Below, one piece after another: positions 43,312-53,039 of a stretch of 64,000 nt of DNA. Numbering within the stretch: the stretch's first letter is position 1; each line of letters opens with the position of its first letter. The notes beneath the pieces are model-generated. The model saw only the letters and a list, made by a program, of their open reading frames with translations, was not told the DNA's origin and did no database searches. The stretch comes from Rubellimicrobium arenae. GTDB lineage: Bacteria; Pseudomonadota; Alphaproteobacteria; Rhodobacterales; Rhodobacteraceae. The translations under genes and the position numbers were made by a program. The stretch is from contig NZ_JAFMST010000003.1 of NCBI RefSeq assembly GCF_017916275.1, forward strand, positions 124,001-188,000. Direction: 5' to 3'.

Positions 43312-44356
43312 GGAGGTCTCGGTAGAGCGCGTTCAGCGCCGCGGCCTCGTCCTCGATGCGGAATCGGCCCAGGACATGCGCGCGCGCGGCCTCGCCCCAC
43401 CGGGCGAGCCGCGGCCGGTCCGACAGGGCGTCGCGGATTGCCTGGGCCATGGCCGGCAGGTCGTCGGCAGGGATCAGCCGCCCCGTAACGCCGTCCGCCA
43501 CCTGATCCTCGAAGGCGCCGACGCGCGTGGCGATGACAGGCACGCCGCAGGCCATGGCCTCGATGGGGGTGACGCCGAACCCCTCCCAGCGCTGCGGCGC
43601 GACGAATAGGTCCAGTGCCTGGTACCAGCGGGCCATGTCGCCCACCGGCACCTCGCCCAGGAAGCGGATCCGGTCCGACAGCCCGGCTGCGGCAATCCGG
43701 GTCTCAAGGCCTTGCTGGAAGCTTCGATGCTCGGACGTGGCGCGGCCAAGCAGGATCGCTCCGCCGTCCGGCCGCTCCGACAGGACCCCGATCATGGCGT
43801 CGACGAACAGGTCCGTCCCTTTCTGGGCGCGGATGCGGCCAAAGCACCCCACGATCGGTCCTTCGGGCATGCCCAACTCGGACCGCAGCGCGGCACGGTC
43901 GGCCGGGGGCTGGAACGTCGCCGTATCGATCCCATGATGCACGACCACGGAAGGCCGCTCCAGATAGGCGGCGGTCCGGGCCGAGGTCGAGACCACCTCA
44001 TCCATCCGCCGGATCAGCCATTTCGTGAACCCGGTGTGCCGCCTCTGCGACGCCGAGGTGAACAGCAGCCGCAGGTCCTTGCCCAGGGCGCGAAGGGCAA
44101 GCCCGCCCAGCATCTCGACATTGCGCCGGGCGTGCCAGACACGCGGGCCGTCGGGGCCGTGGCGCGGCATCAGGACGAGGTCGCGCAACCGGATCTGCGG
44201 GATGCCCTCGGGCACGACCGGTCCGGCCACCACCACGTTCAGGTCGCGGGCCTGGAACGGCACCAGCCGGAACACCGTCGAGGTGACTCCCGACAGGCGG
44301 CGCTTGAAGTTCGGGGCAATGACCTGGACCGTCGCCGGGTCCTTGGCGTCACGCAT
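43301..44356 (-). CDS. Glycosyltransferase family 4 protein (LPS core type)
   Basis: 351-residue GT-B fold transferase. GCFGRIRAQKGTDLFVDAM (about 182-200) and the C-terminal donor-binding EGFGVTPIEAMACGVPVIAT are family 4 signatures. Encoded directly after waaA with an 8-bp overlap, it probably adds a sugar to the lipid A-Kdo core. The ATG at 44356 is used; an ATG at 44371 is also possible. Third gene of the moaA-waaA-GT4 operon. Confidence 0.88.
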   Translation of the reverse strand: MRDAKDPATVQVIAPNFKRRLSGVTSTVFRLVPFQARDLNVVVAGPVVPEGIPQIRLRDLVLMPRHGPDGPRVWHARRNVEMLGGLALRALGKDLRLLFTSASQRRHTGFTKWLIRRMDEVVSTSARTAAYLERPSVVVHHGIDTATFQPPADRAALRSELGMPEGPIVGCFGRIRAQKGTDLFVDAMIGVLSERPDGGAILLGRATSEHRSFQQGLETRIAAAGLSDRIRFLGEVPVGDMARWYQALDLFVAPQRWEGFGVTPIEAMACGVPVIATRVGAFEDQVADGVTGRLIPADDLPAMAQAIRDALSDRPRLARWGEAARAHVLGRFRIEDEAAALNALYRDLLRR

Positions 44357-45629
44357 CGGCCAGCATCCCAAGGAGGTCGCGCGCGATCGCCTCGGTCCGC
44401 CCGATCTGCGCCGATGCGAGGCCGAGTCCCGCGGCCCGCATCGCGTCCAGACGGTCGGCCCGCCCGAGGAGGTCCATCGCGACCGGGCCCAGATCCTCGG
44501 GCCGCTGCACGGTCATCGCCGCCCCCACCGCCTCGAGCGCTGCCACGTCGCCGGCCACCGTGTCCCGCAAGGGGCCTATCAGCAGCGCCGCGCCGCACTG
44601 CGCGGCCTCCCATGGGTTGTGACCGCCGACGGGCACGAAGGACCCGCCCAGGAATACCAATGGCGCGAGCCGGAACCAGAGGCCCGTCTCGCCCAGCGTA
44701 TCCGCGAGATGGACCGCGGTGGCCGGCGATTCGCCGGCACTGCGCCGGGTCCAGGCCAGTCCTGTCCGGTCGATCAGCGCTCCGATCTCCGCGGCCCGCT
44801 CCGGATGGCGCGGCACGAGGATCAGCCGCGTCCCGGGAAGCCGTTCGCGCAGATGCAGGTGCGCGGCCAGGACGGCTTCCTCCTCGCCCGGATGGGTGGA
44901 GACGGCGGCCCATACCGGAGCGTCCTGCAGAAGGCCCGCAATGCGCGCCCGCTCCTCGGGGTTGTCGGGCGGGGGCGGGGCCGAGGCCTTCATGTTGCCG
45001 CCGACGACCGTACGGGTGGGGTCGGCGCCCAGGCTGACCAACGCCTCGCGCATTCCCTCGGTCTGGGTCACAATGCGCGCGAACAGGCCCAGCACCGCCC
45101 GCGCGCTCCGGGGCGCCCGGGCCCAGTTCCGGAGCGAGCGGGGCGAGAAGCGCGCGTTCATCAGGACGAGCGGCACGCCCCGGTGCGCCGACATCCGAAG
45201 CATCTGCGGCCAGATCTCGCTTTCGACGACGACCGCCAGGTCGGGCTGCCAGTGATCGAGGAACCGCCGCACCGCCGGTCCCGAATCAATCGGGGCGAAC
45301 TGGTGCAGCACGCCTGCGGGAAGTCGCCGCGCCATGATCCCGGCCGAGCTTGCGGTCACGGTGGTCACGAGCACCTGGACCCGGGGGGCGAGCAGCCGCA
45401 CGAGGGGCAGGATCGACAGGCTTTCCCCCACGCTGGCCGCATGGAACCAGACCAGCCGCCCGGGCGGGCGGACCAGCGTCGGATGGCCCAGGCGTTCGCG
45501 CTGGCGCACCGGCTCCACCCCTTGCGAGCCAAGCCGCTCCGACACGCGACGGAAGGCTTGGCCCTGCAGCAGGTTGGCGGCCCAGCCGTAGAGCCGCAAG
45601 GGGGCGGGCCAGGGCCGTGATCCGGACAA
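44349..45629 (-). CDS. waaA: 3-deoxy-D-manno-octulosonic acid (Kdo) transferase
   Basis: 426-residue inner-membrane-associated enzyme that transfers Kdo from CMP-Kdo to lipid A precursor. LVWFHAASVGESLS, LVTTVTASSAGIMARRL, QFAPIDSG and LVFLGGSFVPVGGHNPWEAA are diagnostic. The N-terminal membrane anchor seen in E. coli WaaA is weak here. It starts 3 bp downstream of the moaA stop and overlaps the next gene by 8 bp. Confidence 0.95.
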   Translation of the reverse strand: MSGSRPWPAPLRLYGWAANLLQGQAFRRVSERLGSQGVEPVRQRERLGHPTLVRPPGRLVWFHAASVGESLSILPLVRLLAPRVQVLVTTVTASSAGIMARRLPAGVLHQFAPIDSGPAVRRFLDHWQPDLAVVVESEIWPQMLRMSAHRGVPLVLMNARFSPRSLRNWARAPRSARAVLGLFARIVTQTEGMREALVSLGADPTRTVVGGNMKASAPPPPDNPEERARIAGLLQDAPVWAAVSTHPGEEEAVLAAHLHLRERLPGTRLILVPRHPERAAEIGALIDRTGLAWTRRSAGESPATAVHLADTLGETGLWFRLAPLVFLGGSFVPVGGHNPWEAAQCGAALLIGPLRDTVAGDVAALEAVGAAMTVQRPEDLGPVAMDLLGRADRLDAMRAAGLGLASAQIGRTEAIARDLLGMLADA

Positions 45630-45631
45630 GG

Positions 45632-46630
45632 TCAGCCGCCCGTATGGCTCATGTGGCGCGAGATGCGGCCGCCGACCCCGCGCGAATAGTCGAAGTCATG
45701 CCCCTTGGGCTTGAGCCGGATCGCAGCCCGGATCGCGTCGTCCAGAAGATCCTCGTTCCCGGATTCGCGCAGCGCCGCCCGGAGGTCCGACGCGCCTTCC
45801 TGGCCTAGGCAGGTATGGAGCTGCCCCGTGCAGGTCAGCCGGACGCGATTGCAGGATTCGCAGAAGTTATGGGACAGCGGCGTGATGAAGCCGATCTTCT
45901 GCCCTGTTTCCTCCAGCCGGACGTAACGGGCCGGACCGCCGGTCCGCTCGGCAAGGTCGGTCAGGGTGTAGCGTTCCGCCAGCCGGGCGCGCAGGTCGCG
46001 CAGGGACCAGAACTGGTCGAGGCGCATTTCGTTGCCGATGTCGCCCATCGGCATCACCTCGATGAAGGTCAGGTCGTGCCCCTCGCGCGCGCACCACTGG
46101 ACGAGGTCGAACATCTCCTCTTCGGTGTCGCCCTTCAGGGCCACGGCGTTGATCTTGACCCGCAGGCCTGCCTCGCGTGCGGCCTCGATGCCGCGAAGGA
46201 CCTGCTCCAGCCGTCCCCAGCGGGTGAGCCTGCGGAACCGCTCGGGATCAAGGGTGTCGAGCGAGACGTTCACCCGCCGCACGCCCACGCGGGCAAGGTC
46301 GGCCGCATGGCGCTCCAGCTGGCTGCCATTGGTCGTCAGGGTCAGCTCGCGAAGCGCGCCGCTCCGGAGATGCCGCCCCATCGCCTCGAAGAAGCTCAGG
46401 ATGTTGCGCCGGACCAAAGGCTCGCCCCCGGTGATGCGCAGCTTCTCGACGCCATGGCGCACGAAGGCGGAGCACAGGCGGTCGAGTTCCTCGAGGGTGA
46501 GGATCTCCGACTTCGGCAGGAAGGTCATGTCCTCGGACATGCAGTAGACGCAACGGAAGTCGCAACGATCCGTGACCGACACCCGCAGGTATCGGATCGT
46601 CCGGCCGAAGGGATCGACGAGAGCGTCCAT
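45632..46630 (-). CDS. moaA: GTP 3',8-cyclase MoaA
   Basis: 332-residue radical SAM enzyme that starts molybdenum cofactor synthesis. The N-terminal cluster Cys are C23, C27 and C30 ([11 protein letters not shown]); the C-terminal second cluster is in [19 protein letters not shown]; and the protein ends in the functional Gly-Gly (HMSHTGG). Length is standard. It is first in an operon with the two LPS genes, a combination without evident functional link. No other moa gene is near. Confidence 0.96.
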   Translation of the reverse strand: MDALVDPFGRTIRYLRVSVTDRCDFRCVYCMSEDMTFLPKSEILTLEELDRLCSAFVRHGVEKLRITGGEPLVRRNILSFFEAMGRHLRSGALRELTLTTNGSQLERHAADLARVGVRRVNVSLDTLDPERFRRLTRWGRLEQVLRGIEAAREAGLRVKINAVALKGDTEEEMFDLVQWCAREGHDLTFIEVMPMGDIGNEMRLDQFWSLRDLRARLAERYTLTDLAERTGGPARYVRLEETGQKIGFITPLSHNFCESCNRVRLTCTGQLHTCLGQEGASDLRAALRESGNEDLLDDAIRAAIRLKPKGHDFDYSRGVGGRISRHMSHTGG

Positions 46631-46727
46631 GATCTCTCAAGTAGGCCTGGGACCATTCCGCCGCAAGCGATGATCGGGGCTTTCGCGGACGTTGCGCCGG
46701 CAAGGGGGCATGGGCTAGCGTCCGGGC

Positions 46728-47249
46728 ATGAGCACCCGCATCCTCCCCCTTTTCGCCCTTCTCCCCATCGCGGCCTGCGCCGACCTCGAGTCCGGCCCCG
46801 GAGTCCCCACCGCGCCGGCCGTGACCCAGGTCACGTCCCCGGCCGTGCGGCCCGCGGATCTCACCGCGCCGACGCCCGCTGCCTTTCCGGCCCCCGTGAC
46901 GGTCGAAACGCAGCCGCTCGACCCGCTGGCTCCGCCGCCTGCCGTCGAAGGCATCGCCGTGGGCGAGCCCGCCCCGACGGCGGTCTCCGCCACCCCCCGG
47001 CCGGCCGGGCAGCTGGGCACGACCGTGGCGTCCCTGGGATCCCCGGCGAATCCGGGCCTTTGGCTCGAGACGCCCTTGGTCAGCGAACCGACGCAGGGCC
47101 GCGTCGAATACAACGGCCAGTCCGTCGCCCTGGAGCTCCGGCCTTCGGGCGGAGAGCCGGGCTCGGGCAGCCAGATCAGCCTGGAGGCCATGCGCGCCCT
47201 GGGGGCGCCCCTCACCGGCCTGCCGGAACTCACCGTCTTCGGAGGCTGA
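46728..47249 (+). CDS. Proline/alanine-rich lipoprotein of unknown function
   Basis: 173 residues. The N-terminus MSTRILPLFALLPIAACADL is a lipoprotein signal with lipobox IAAC (Cys17). A Pro/Ala/Thr-rich linker covers about 25-95, and the C-terminal 70 residues (GRVEYNGQSVALELRPSGG) look folded but I do not recognise the domain. The ATG at 46728 has no strong ribosome site. It ends at a perfect 10-bp hairpin. Confidence 0.78.
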   Translation: MSTRILPLFALLPIAACADLESGPGVPTAPAVTQVTSPAVRPADLTAPTPAAFPAPVTVETQPLDPLAPPPAVEGIAVGEPAPTAVSATPRPAGQLGTTVASLGSPANPGLWLETPLVSEPTQGRVEYNGQSVALELRPSGGEPGSGSQISLEAMRALGAPLTGLPELTVFGG

Positions 47250-47257
47250 CAACGCAA

Positions 47258-47281
47258 CGGCCCGGGGTCGCCCCCGGGCCG
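47258..47281 (+). terminator. Terminator hairpin after the lipoprotein gene
   Basis: CGGCCCGGGG (47258-47267), loop TCGC and CCCCGGGCCG (47272-47281) form a perfect 10-bp stem 9 bp after the stop. It also faces the 3' end of phyR and may act both ways. Confidence 0.72.
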
Positions 47282-47328
47282 CTTGGCATCCTTGGATGGC
47301 CGGGCGCCGCTGCCGGGCCGGTTTCGCG

Positions 47329-48138
47329 TCAGGCGTGAAGCGTCTCGGTCGACGAGAAGAACATCGCCTGGCTGATGGCGGACCTCACCTGATCCTCGCG
47401 GTAGGGCTTGGAGATCAGGAAGGCGGGCTCGGGCCGCTCCCCGGTCAGGAGCCGTTCCGGGAAGGCGGTGATGAAGATCACCGGGATGTTGCCGCCCGCC
47501 CTGAGGATGTCGTTGACCGCATCGATCCCCGACGACTTGTCGGCCAGCTGGATGTCCGCGAGGATGAGGTCAGGCCGTTCGATCCCGGCCAGGGCCACGG
47601 CCGCGTCGCGGGTCCGCGCCACGCCGGTGATGGCATGACCCATGTCCGCCACGATGCTCTGGAGGTCGAGCGCGATGATCGCCTCGTCCTCGATGATCAT
47701 GACGCGGCCCGACACGCTGTCCTCCATGTCGGCGCGGGCGCGGTTGATGAGGTGCATGACCTCGTCCACGTCCGTCCGCATGATGGTGGCGATCTCCTCG
47801 GGCTTGAAATCCTCGATGGTCGCCAGGAGCAGAGCCTCGCGGGTGTTGGGCGTGAGCCGGGCGAGGTGCTGCTGCGCCGCAAGGGCGAGGCCCGTTTCCC
47901 CTTCCGAAACCGGCGCGCCCGAGCTTTGCCAGATGGTGTGGAAGACCGTGAACAGCGCCACCCGCGGGTTGACGCCGACCTCGAACAGTTCGGGCTCCTC
48001 CAGGATCGCCTCGAGCGTGGCGAGCGCATAGGCGTCCCCGCTGGACTGGCTCCCGGTCAGGGCTCGGGCATAGCGGCGAAGATAGGGTAGCTCCGACCCG
48101 ATCAGCGCGGACAGGTCGGGTGCGGCATTCGTGCTCAT
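47329..48138 (-). CDS. phyR: General stress response anti-anti-sigma response regulator PhyR
   Basis: 269 residues. An N-terminal EcfG-like sigma domain (about 8-140) is fused to a C-terminal receiver with the phosphoacceptor D195 (LILADIQLAD) and the acidic pair at 150-152. When phosphorylated, PhyR sequesters NepR and frees EcfG. The ATG at 48138 begins MSTNAAPD. It is divergent from nepR, as in most alphaproteobacteria. Confidence 0.96.
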   Translation of the reverse strand: MSTNAAPDLSALIGSELPYLRRYARALTGSQSSGDAYALATLEAILEEPELFEVGVNPRVALFTVFHTIWQSSGAPVSEGETGLALAAQQHLARLTPNTREALLLATIEDFKPEEIATIMRTDVDEVMHLINRARADMEDSVSGRVMIIEDEAIIALDLQSIVADMGHAITGVARTRDAAVALAGIERPDLILADIQLADKSSGIDAVNDILRAGGNIPVIFITAFPERLLTGERPEPAFLISKPYREDQVRSAISQAMFFSSTETLHA

Positions 48139-48164
48139 GTGATGAAGCGTCCCTGCATTGCGGT

Positions 48165-48197
48165 GGAACCAAACATTAGGCCCGAGATTTAGGTTCG
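48165..48197. promoter_or_regulatory. Symmetric GGAACC/GGTTCG element between phyR and nepR
   Basis: GGAACC (48165-48170) faces GGTTCG (48192-48197), an inverted repeat with one mismatch. EcfG promoters have GGAAC at -35, so one arm could be used in each direction. On the phyR strand CGAAC is followed after 17-18 bp by TGTTT; on the nepR strand no CGTT is found at the right distance. Divergent EcfG autoregulation is likely but this exact site is only a candidate. Confidence 0.35.
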
Positions 48198-48228
48198 GAA
48201 AGGGAAGAGGGAAAGGTTTCTGCCCGAT

Positions 48229-48411
48229 ATGGACGAGCTTTCGACCTTTGAGCTGCGCGGAGCGGCCTTCGCCGGCAATCTGCGCCGCGCCTTCGGGGCG
48301 CCGGTCGAAGGCCAGCTGCCGACCGAATTCTCGCACCTTCTTAAGCGCCTGAGCGAGGTTGCCCCTCCTCCCGCTCCGGAACGTCGCGACTCGCCGCGAC
48401 TGGGCGCGTGA
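48229..48411 (+). CDS. nepR: Anti-sigma factor NepR
   Basis: 60-residue small protein. NLRRAFGAPVEGQLPTEFSHLLKRL matches the two-helix NepR core (split here: NLRRAFGAPVEG, then LPTEFSHLLKRL). It holds EcfG inactive until PhyR~P displaces it. It lies between phyR and ecfG, with the stop overlapping the ecfG start (TGATG). Confidence 0.88.
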   Translation: MDELSTFELRGAAFAGNLRRAFGAPVEGQLPTEFSHLLKRLSEVAPPPAPERRDSPRLGA

Positions 48412-49061
48412 TGCCGCGGGTGTCCGGTCGGAGCAGCCGGCCCCCGATCCGTTCCGCCGAAGGGACGGAGCGCGCGGCCCAGCGCAGGGCGCCCGACGTC
48501 TCCACGACGCCGCCGAACCCCCGCGACGAGCTGGTGACCCACCTGCCGGCGATGCGGGCCTTCGCGCTTAGCCTGACGCGGAACGCGTCGCAGGCGGACG
48601 ATCTCGTGCAGGACACGGTGGTCAAGGCCTGGTCGCATTTCGACCGCTTTGCCCCCGGCACGAACCTGCGCGCCTGGCTGTTCACCATCCTGCGCAACAC
48701 CTTCTATTCGACCCGCCGGCGTACCGTGCGGGAGGTGAGCGACAGCGACGGCGCGCTGGTGGCGACCCTGGCCGAAAAGCCGGCCCATGACGGGCGGCTG
48801 CAGATGGCCGACTTCATCCGCGCCTTCCAACAGCTTCCCGACGAGCAGCGCGAGGCCCTGGCCCTCGTGGGCGCGTCGGGCTTTTCCTACGAGGAGGCGG
48901 CCGAGATGACGGGCGTCGCGGTGGGGACGGTGAAAAGCCGCGCCAACCGGGCGCGGGCGCGTCTCGCCCAGCTCCTGCAACTCAATGACGCCGACAGCCT
49001 CGAGCTCACCGACGGAGCGACCCTGGCGGTGATCGCCTCCCAGGGCGGGCCACATCTGTGA
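48411..49061 (+). CDS. ecfG: General stress response sigma factor EcfG
   Basis: 216-residue ECF sigma factor. Region 2 is ASQADDLVQDTVVKAWSHFD and RAWLFTILRNTFYSTRRR; region 4 includes LPDEQREALALVGASGFSYEEAA and VAVGTVKSRANRAR. The ATG at 48411 (or GTG at 48408) overlaps the nepR stop. The N-terminal 35 residues are poorly conserved, so an internal start cannot be excluded, though I see no suitable codon. It directs the GGAAC-type stress regulon. Confidence 0.94.
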   Translation: MPRVSGRSSRPPIRSAEGTERAAQRRAPDVSTTPPNPRDELVTHLPAMRAFALSLTRNASQADDLVQDTVVKAWSHFDRFAPGTNLRAWLFTILRNTFYSTRRRTVREVSDSDGALVATLAEKPAHDGRLQMADFIRAFQQLPDEQREALALVGASGFSYEEAAEMTGVAVGTVKSRANRARARLAQLLQLNDADSLELTDGATLAVIASQGGPHL

Positions 49062-50800
49062 CGGGGGCGCCCCGGCCCTGGTACCGCCCACGGCTGGATG
49101 GGCTGGCCCCGCGCGTGGCGGCGTTCCTCACGATCGCGCTCCTGCCGCTTGGCCTGATTGCGCTGTGGCAGACGCGTGAGTTCCAGCGCGAAACACTGCG
49201 GCGGACCGAGCTGTCCCTTCTGGCCCTGACCGAGCAGGGCGCCGCCGGGGTCGGGCAGGCCGTCGAGCAGGCGCTGGGGGCCGGCGAGGCGCTGGGCGTC
49301 GTCGCGGATCTCCTCGACGATCCCGAGACCTGCTCGGGCTACCTGAACCGCTTCGTGCAGGACCGGGAGCTTTACAGCTTCATCGGCCTGTTCCCGGCCG
49401 AAGGCCCGGTCACCTGTTCCTCGGCGGGGCGCAGCTTCGAGGTCGCGGACACCATCGACATGCCGGAGCTCATGGCGAACCCGCGCGTCACCGTGCGGAC
49501 GCGGGCGGGCGGCGGGCTTTCGGGCCAGGATGTCATGATCGTCATGCTGCCCATCATGCCCGAGCCGGGCGAGGAGGGCGGCTTTCCGGGCTACCTGGCC
49601 ATCTCCATCCCCCGGGACCGGATCATGACCGCCCCGTTCGGCGTCTCGGCCCTTCGGCCCCTTCGTCTCATCACCTACAACGCCAGGGGCGAGGTGCTGA
49701 CCACGCAGGTCGCGGGCCAGGAGGACGTGCCGCTGGCGGACCTTCTCGCGCAGGGGCGGGCGCTATCGGCGGAAACGGTGCAGCGGCCCCAGGTCTTCCA
49801 GGGGCAGAACGCCCGCGGCGAGGACCGCGTCTATACCGTCACGCCGCTGATCCCGAACGTGGCCTACGCCATGGCGATCTGGTCGCCCGAGCAGGCCGGG
49901 CAGGGGATCGGGCGTGCGATCGACTCGCCGCTCCTGTTCCCGCTGCTGATGTGGGCGACCAGCCTCATCGTGGCGTTCTGGGCGATCCACCGGCTCGTGA
50001 TCCGGCGGGTCACCGACCTCGGCGCCCGGATGCGTCGGTTCGGGCGCGACCGCAGCCTGCCCGGCCGTCCGCCGTCGCCCTCGGCGCCCTTCGAGCTGCG
50101 GGAGATCGAGGGCGCCTTCCGCCAGATGGCCCAGTCGATCCTCCAGGACGAGGCCCGCATGGAGAATGCGTTCCGCGAACGGGGCGTCCTCCTTCGCGAG
50201 GTCCACCACCGCGTGAAGAACAACCTCCAGCTCATCTCGTCCATCGTGTCCATGCAGATGCGCCGGATGCCCGATCCGCGCGTGCGCGGCATCCTCCGCC
50301 GTCTTCAGGACCGTGTCCTCACGCTCGCCTCCATCTACCGCAGCCTGTACACGAGCCCGGACATGGGGGACGTGAACGCCGCGCCGGTGCTCCGCGCCAT
50401 CGTGGAGCAGGAGCTGCGGTCGTCCCCCGATCGCATCGAAGCCGTCCTCGACATCGAGGACATGGCGCTCGATCCCGACAAGGTCGTTCCGCTGGCCTTC
50501 CTTGCGGCCGAGGCCGTGTCCAACGCCCTCGCGCGGGCCGTCGCGCCCGAGGGGCGGCCCAGCCTGTCGGTCACGCTCCACCGGGAGGGCGAGCGGGCCA
50601 CGCTGCGGATCGCCAACAGCTACATCGCCCAGCCCACGCCGGAGGAAAGCGCGGGGCGCGGGCTGGGCCATCACCTCATCCAGGCCTTCGCCGCACAGAT
50701 CGGCGGACCCGTGGAAACCGAAGTGCGCGACGGGGTGTACCGCCTGTCCGTGACCTTCCCCGTCGATCCCCAGCCCGTGGACGAGCCCGCCGCGGCCTGA
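49058..50800 (+). CDS. Membrane histidine kinase (HisKA_2 type), general stress response
   Basis: 580-residue sensor kinase. Two membrane helices (about 18-37 and 291-310) flank a periplasmic sensor of about 250 residues with dCache-like features, then a HAMP-like linker, and a HisKA_2 dimerisation box EVHHRVKNNLQL with the phospho-His at 383. The ATPase domain is C-terminal (EAVSNALARAV, GRGLGHHLIQAFAAQIGG). The GTG start overlaps the ecfG stop (GTGA). As a PhyK-like kinase it would phosphorylate PhyR across the divergent promoter. Confidence 0.93.
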   Translation: MTGAPRPWYRPRLDGLAPRVAAFLTIALLPLGLIALWQTREFQRETLRRTELSLLALTEQGAAGVGQAVEQALGAGEALGVVADLLDDPETCSGYLNRFVQDRELYSFIGLFPAEGPVTCSSAGRSFEVADTIDMPELMANPRVTVRTRAGGGLSGQDVMIVMLPIMPEPGEEGGFPGYLAISIPRDRIMTAPFGVSALRPLRLITYNARGEVLTTQVAGQEDVPLADLLAQGRALSAETVQRPQVFQGQNARGEDRVYTVTPLIPNVAYAMAIWSPEQAGQGIGRAIDSPLLFPLLMWATSLIVAFWAIHRLVIRRVTDLGARMRRFGRDRSLPGRPPSPSAPFELREIEGAFRQMAQSILQDEARMENAFRERGVLLREVHHRVKNNLQLISSIVSMQMRRMPDPRVRGILRRLQDRVLTLASIYRSLYTSPDMGDVNAAPVLRAIVEQELRSSPDRIEAVLDIEDMALDPDKVVPLAFLAAEAVSNALARAVAPEGRPSLSVTLHREGERATLRIANSYIAQPTPEESAGRGLGHHLIQAFAAQIGGPVETEVRDGVYRLSVTFPVDPQPVDEPAAA

Positions 50801-50859
50801 GCGCTCGACTGGGGCGGCGCGGGGGCGGGGTCTTCACGCAATCGCCAACCCGACCCGCC

Positions 50860-50889
50860 CTTGCGGCCCCCCGGTGCGGGCCGTAGATA
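50860..50889 (+). promoter_or_regulatory. Possible RpoH (heat-shock) promoter before clpP
   Basis: CTTGCG (50860-50865), 15 bp, then CCGTAGATA (50881-50889) resembles the CTTG...CCxxAxxT pattern of sigma-32 promoters, 28 bp upstream of the clpP ATG. clpP is commonly heat-shock regulated; the -10 match is only partial. Confidence 0.3.
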
Positions 50890-50916
50890 TGGAACGTCCC
50901 CAGCAGAGGTTCGTCC

Positions 50917-51555
50917 ATGCAAGATCCCGTTTCCCATTACATGAACCTCGTCCCCATGGTCGTCGAGCAGACGAGCCGGGGGGAACGGGCCTACGACATC
51001 TTCTCCCGCCTGCTGAAGGAGCGGGTGATCTTCGTCTCCGGTCCCGTCCACGACGTGATGGCGCAGCTCATCGTGGCCCAGCTCCTCCACCTCGAGGCCG
51101 AGAACCCCAAGAAGGAGATCTCGATGTACATCAACTCCCCCGGCGGGGTGGTGACGTCGGGCCTCTCGATCTACGACACCATGCAGTACATCCGTCCCAA
51201 GGTGTCGACGCTGGTCGTCGGACAGGCCGCGTCCATGGGCTCGCTCCTGCTCACCGCGGGCGAGAAGGGGATGCGCTTCTCGCTGCCCAACAGCGAGATC
51301 ATGGTCCACCAGCCGTCGGGCGGCTACCAGGGCCAGGCGACGGACATCCTGATCCATGCCCGCCGGACCGAGGCTCTCAAGAAGCGCCTCAACGAGATCT
51401 ACGTGAAGCACACCGGCCGCACGATGGAAGAGGTCGAGGCCGCGCTGGAGCGCGACAACTTCATGGATCCCGAGGAAGCCAAGGCCTGGGGCCTGATCGA
51501 CGACATCCTGACCTCGCGCGATCCGGCGCAGGGCGCGGATGCCGCGGCCGCCTGA
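50917..51555 (+). CDS. clpP: ATP-dependent Clp protease proteolytic subunit
   Basis: 212-residue serine protease forming the ClpP tetradecamer. The triad is S106 ([10 protein letters not shown]), H131 (IMVHQPSGG) and D180. The N-terminal axial loop and handle region are complete. The ATG at 50917 follows AGAGG. clpX follows 158 bp downstream in the same direction. Confidence 0.97.
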   Translation: MQDPVSHYMNLVPMVVEQTSRGERAYDIFSRLLKERVIFVSGPVHDVMAQLIVAQLLHLEAENPKKEISMYINSPGGVVTSGLSIYDTMQYIRPKVSTLVVGQAASMGSLLLTAGEKGMRFSLPNSEIMVHQPSGGYQGQATDILIHARRTEALKKRLNEIYVKHTGRTMEEVEAALERDNFMDPEEAKAWGLIDDILTSRDPAQGADAAAA

Positions 51556-51713
51556 GGCAACACGCCGCCGCGAGGTGGACCTCGGGGCGGGATTTTGGCG
51601 TTGTGGACCCAGGGCACCTGCCCTAGTCTGCACGATGGGCGGCGCCTGAGCCGGGCGCCGCTCCCGACGAGCCCCACGGGGGCAAGCTGAGGCCCGTGGG
51701 CCAGAGGAGTCAC

Positions 51714-52985
51714 ATGGCGAACGCATCCGGCAGCGACGGCAAGAACACGCTCTACTGCTCCTTCTGCGGAAAGAGCCAGCACGAGGTGCGCAAGCTCATC
51801 GCAGGCCCGACCGTGTTCATCTGCGATGAATGTGTCGAGCTCTGCATGGACATTATCCGGGAGGAGACCAAGAGCTCCGGCCTGAAGTCCACCGACGGCG
51901 TGCCCACCCCGCGCGAGATCTGCGACGTTCTCGACGATTATGTCATCGGGCAGATCCACGCCAAGCGCGTGCTGTCCGTGGCCGTCCACAACCACTACAA
52001 GCGCCTGTCCCACGCCCAGAAGGCGTCCGACATCGAGCTGGCCAAATCCAACATCCTGCTGATCGGCCCGACCGGCTGCGGCAAGACGCTGCTCGCGCAG
52101 ACGCTGGCCCGCATCCTCGACGTGCCCTTCACGATGGCCGACGCGACCACCCTGACCGAGGCCGGCTACGTCGGCGAGGATGTCGAGAACATCATCCTCA
52201 AGCTGCTCCAGGCCTCGGAATACAACGTGGAGCGGGCGCAGCGCGGCATCGTCTACATCGACGAAGTCGACAAGATCACCCGCAAGTCCGACAACCCCAG
52301 CATCACGCGGGACGTGTCGGGCGAGGGGGTGCAGCAGGCCCTTCTCAAGATCATGGAGGGCACCGTCGCGTCCGTGCCGCCGCAGGGCGGGCGCAAGCAT
52401 CCGCAGCAGGAGTTCCTGCAGGTGGATACCACGAACATCCTGTTCATCTGCGGCGGGGCCTTCGCGGGACTGGAAAAGATCATAGGTCAGCGGGCCAAGG
52501 GCCAAGGCATGGGCTTCAATGCGAAGGTCCGTGACGTGGACGAGCGTGGCGTCGGCGAGATCTTCAAGGATCTGGAGCCCGAGGACCTGCTCAAGTTCGG
52601 TCTGATCCCCGAGTTTGTCGGCCGTCTTCCGGTCATCGCCACGCTGACCGACCTCGACGAGGCGGCTCTCGTGAAGATCCTGACCGAGCCCAAGAACGCT
52701 CTGGTCAAGCAGTACCAGCGCCTGTTCGAGCTTGAGGACACCAAGCTGACCTTCACGGATGACGCGCTCAAGGCCATCGCCAAGCGTGCGATCGAACGGA
52801 AGACCGGCGCGCGCGGCCTTCGGTCCATCATGGAGGACATCCTCCTCGACACGATGTTCGATCTGCCCGGTCTGACATCGGTTCGCGAGGTGGTCGTGAA
52901 CGAAGAGGCTGTTCAGCCGAACGGGAAGCCGCTGATGATCCACACGGACCCCGCGGCCAAGAAGGAAGTCGCTGCAGCCCGCTGA
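51714..52985 (+). CDS. clpX: ATP-dependent Clp protease ATP-binding subunit ClpX
   Basis: 423-residue AAA+ unfoldase. The zinc-binding domain has C15, C18, C37 and C40; Walker A is GPTGCGKT (118-125); Walker B is [10 protein letters not shown]; the ClpP-binding IGF-type loop region ([12 protein letters not shown]) and sensor II follow. In alphaproteobacteria ClpXP degrades CtrA and other cell-cycle proteins. The ATG at 51714 follows AGAGGAG. It ends at a canonical terminator. Confidence 0.98.
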   Translation: MANASGSDGKNTLYCSFCGKSQHEVRKLIAGPTVFICDECVELCMDIIREETKSSGLKSTDGVPTPREICDVLDDYVIGQIHAKRVLSVAVHNHYKRLSHAQKASDIELAKSNILLIGPTGCGKTLLAQTLARILDVPFTMADATTLTEAGYVGEDVENIILKLLQASEYNVERAQRGIVYIDEVDKITRKSDNPSITRDVSGEGVQQALLKIMEGTVASVPPQGGRKHPQQEFLQVDTTNILFICGGAFAGLEKIIGQRAKGQGMGFNAKVRDVDERGVGEIFKDLEPEDLLKFGLIPEFVGRLPVIATLTDLDEAALVKILTEPKNALVKQYQRLFELEDTKLTFTDDALKAIAKRAIERKTGARGLRSIMEDILLDTMFDLPGLTSVREVVVNEEAVQPNGKPLMIHTDPAAKKEVAAAR

Positions 52986-53009
52986 TCGGCGGCACGGCAA
53001 GGTTGTTGG

Positions 53010-53039
53010 GGCGGCAGGGCAATGTCCTGCCGCCTTTTT
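53010..53039 (+). terminator. Rho-independent terminator of clpX
   Basis: GGCGGCAGG (53010-53018), a 7-nt loop and CCTGCCGCC (53026-53034) are followed by TTTTTC. Canonical, 25 bp after the stop. Confidence 0.93.
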
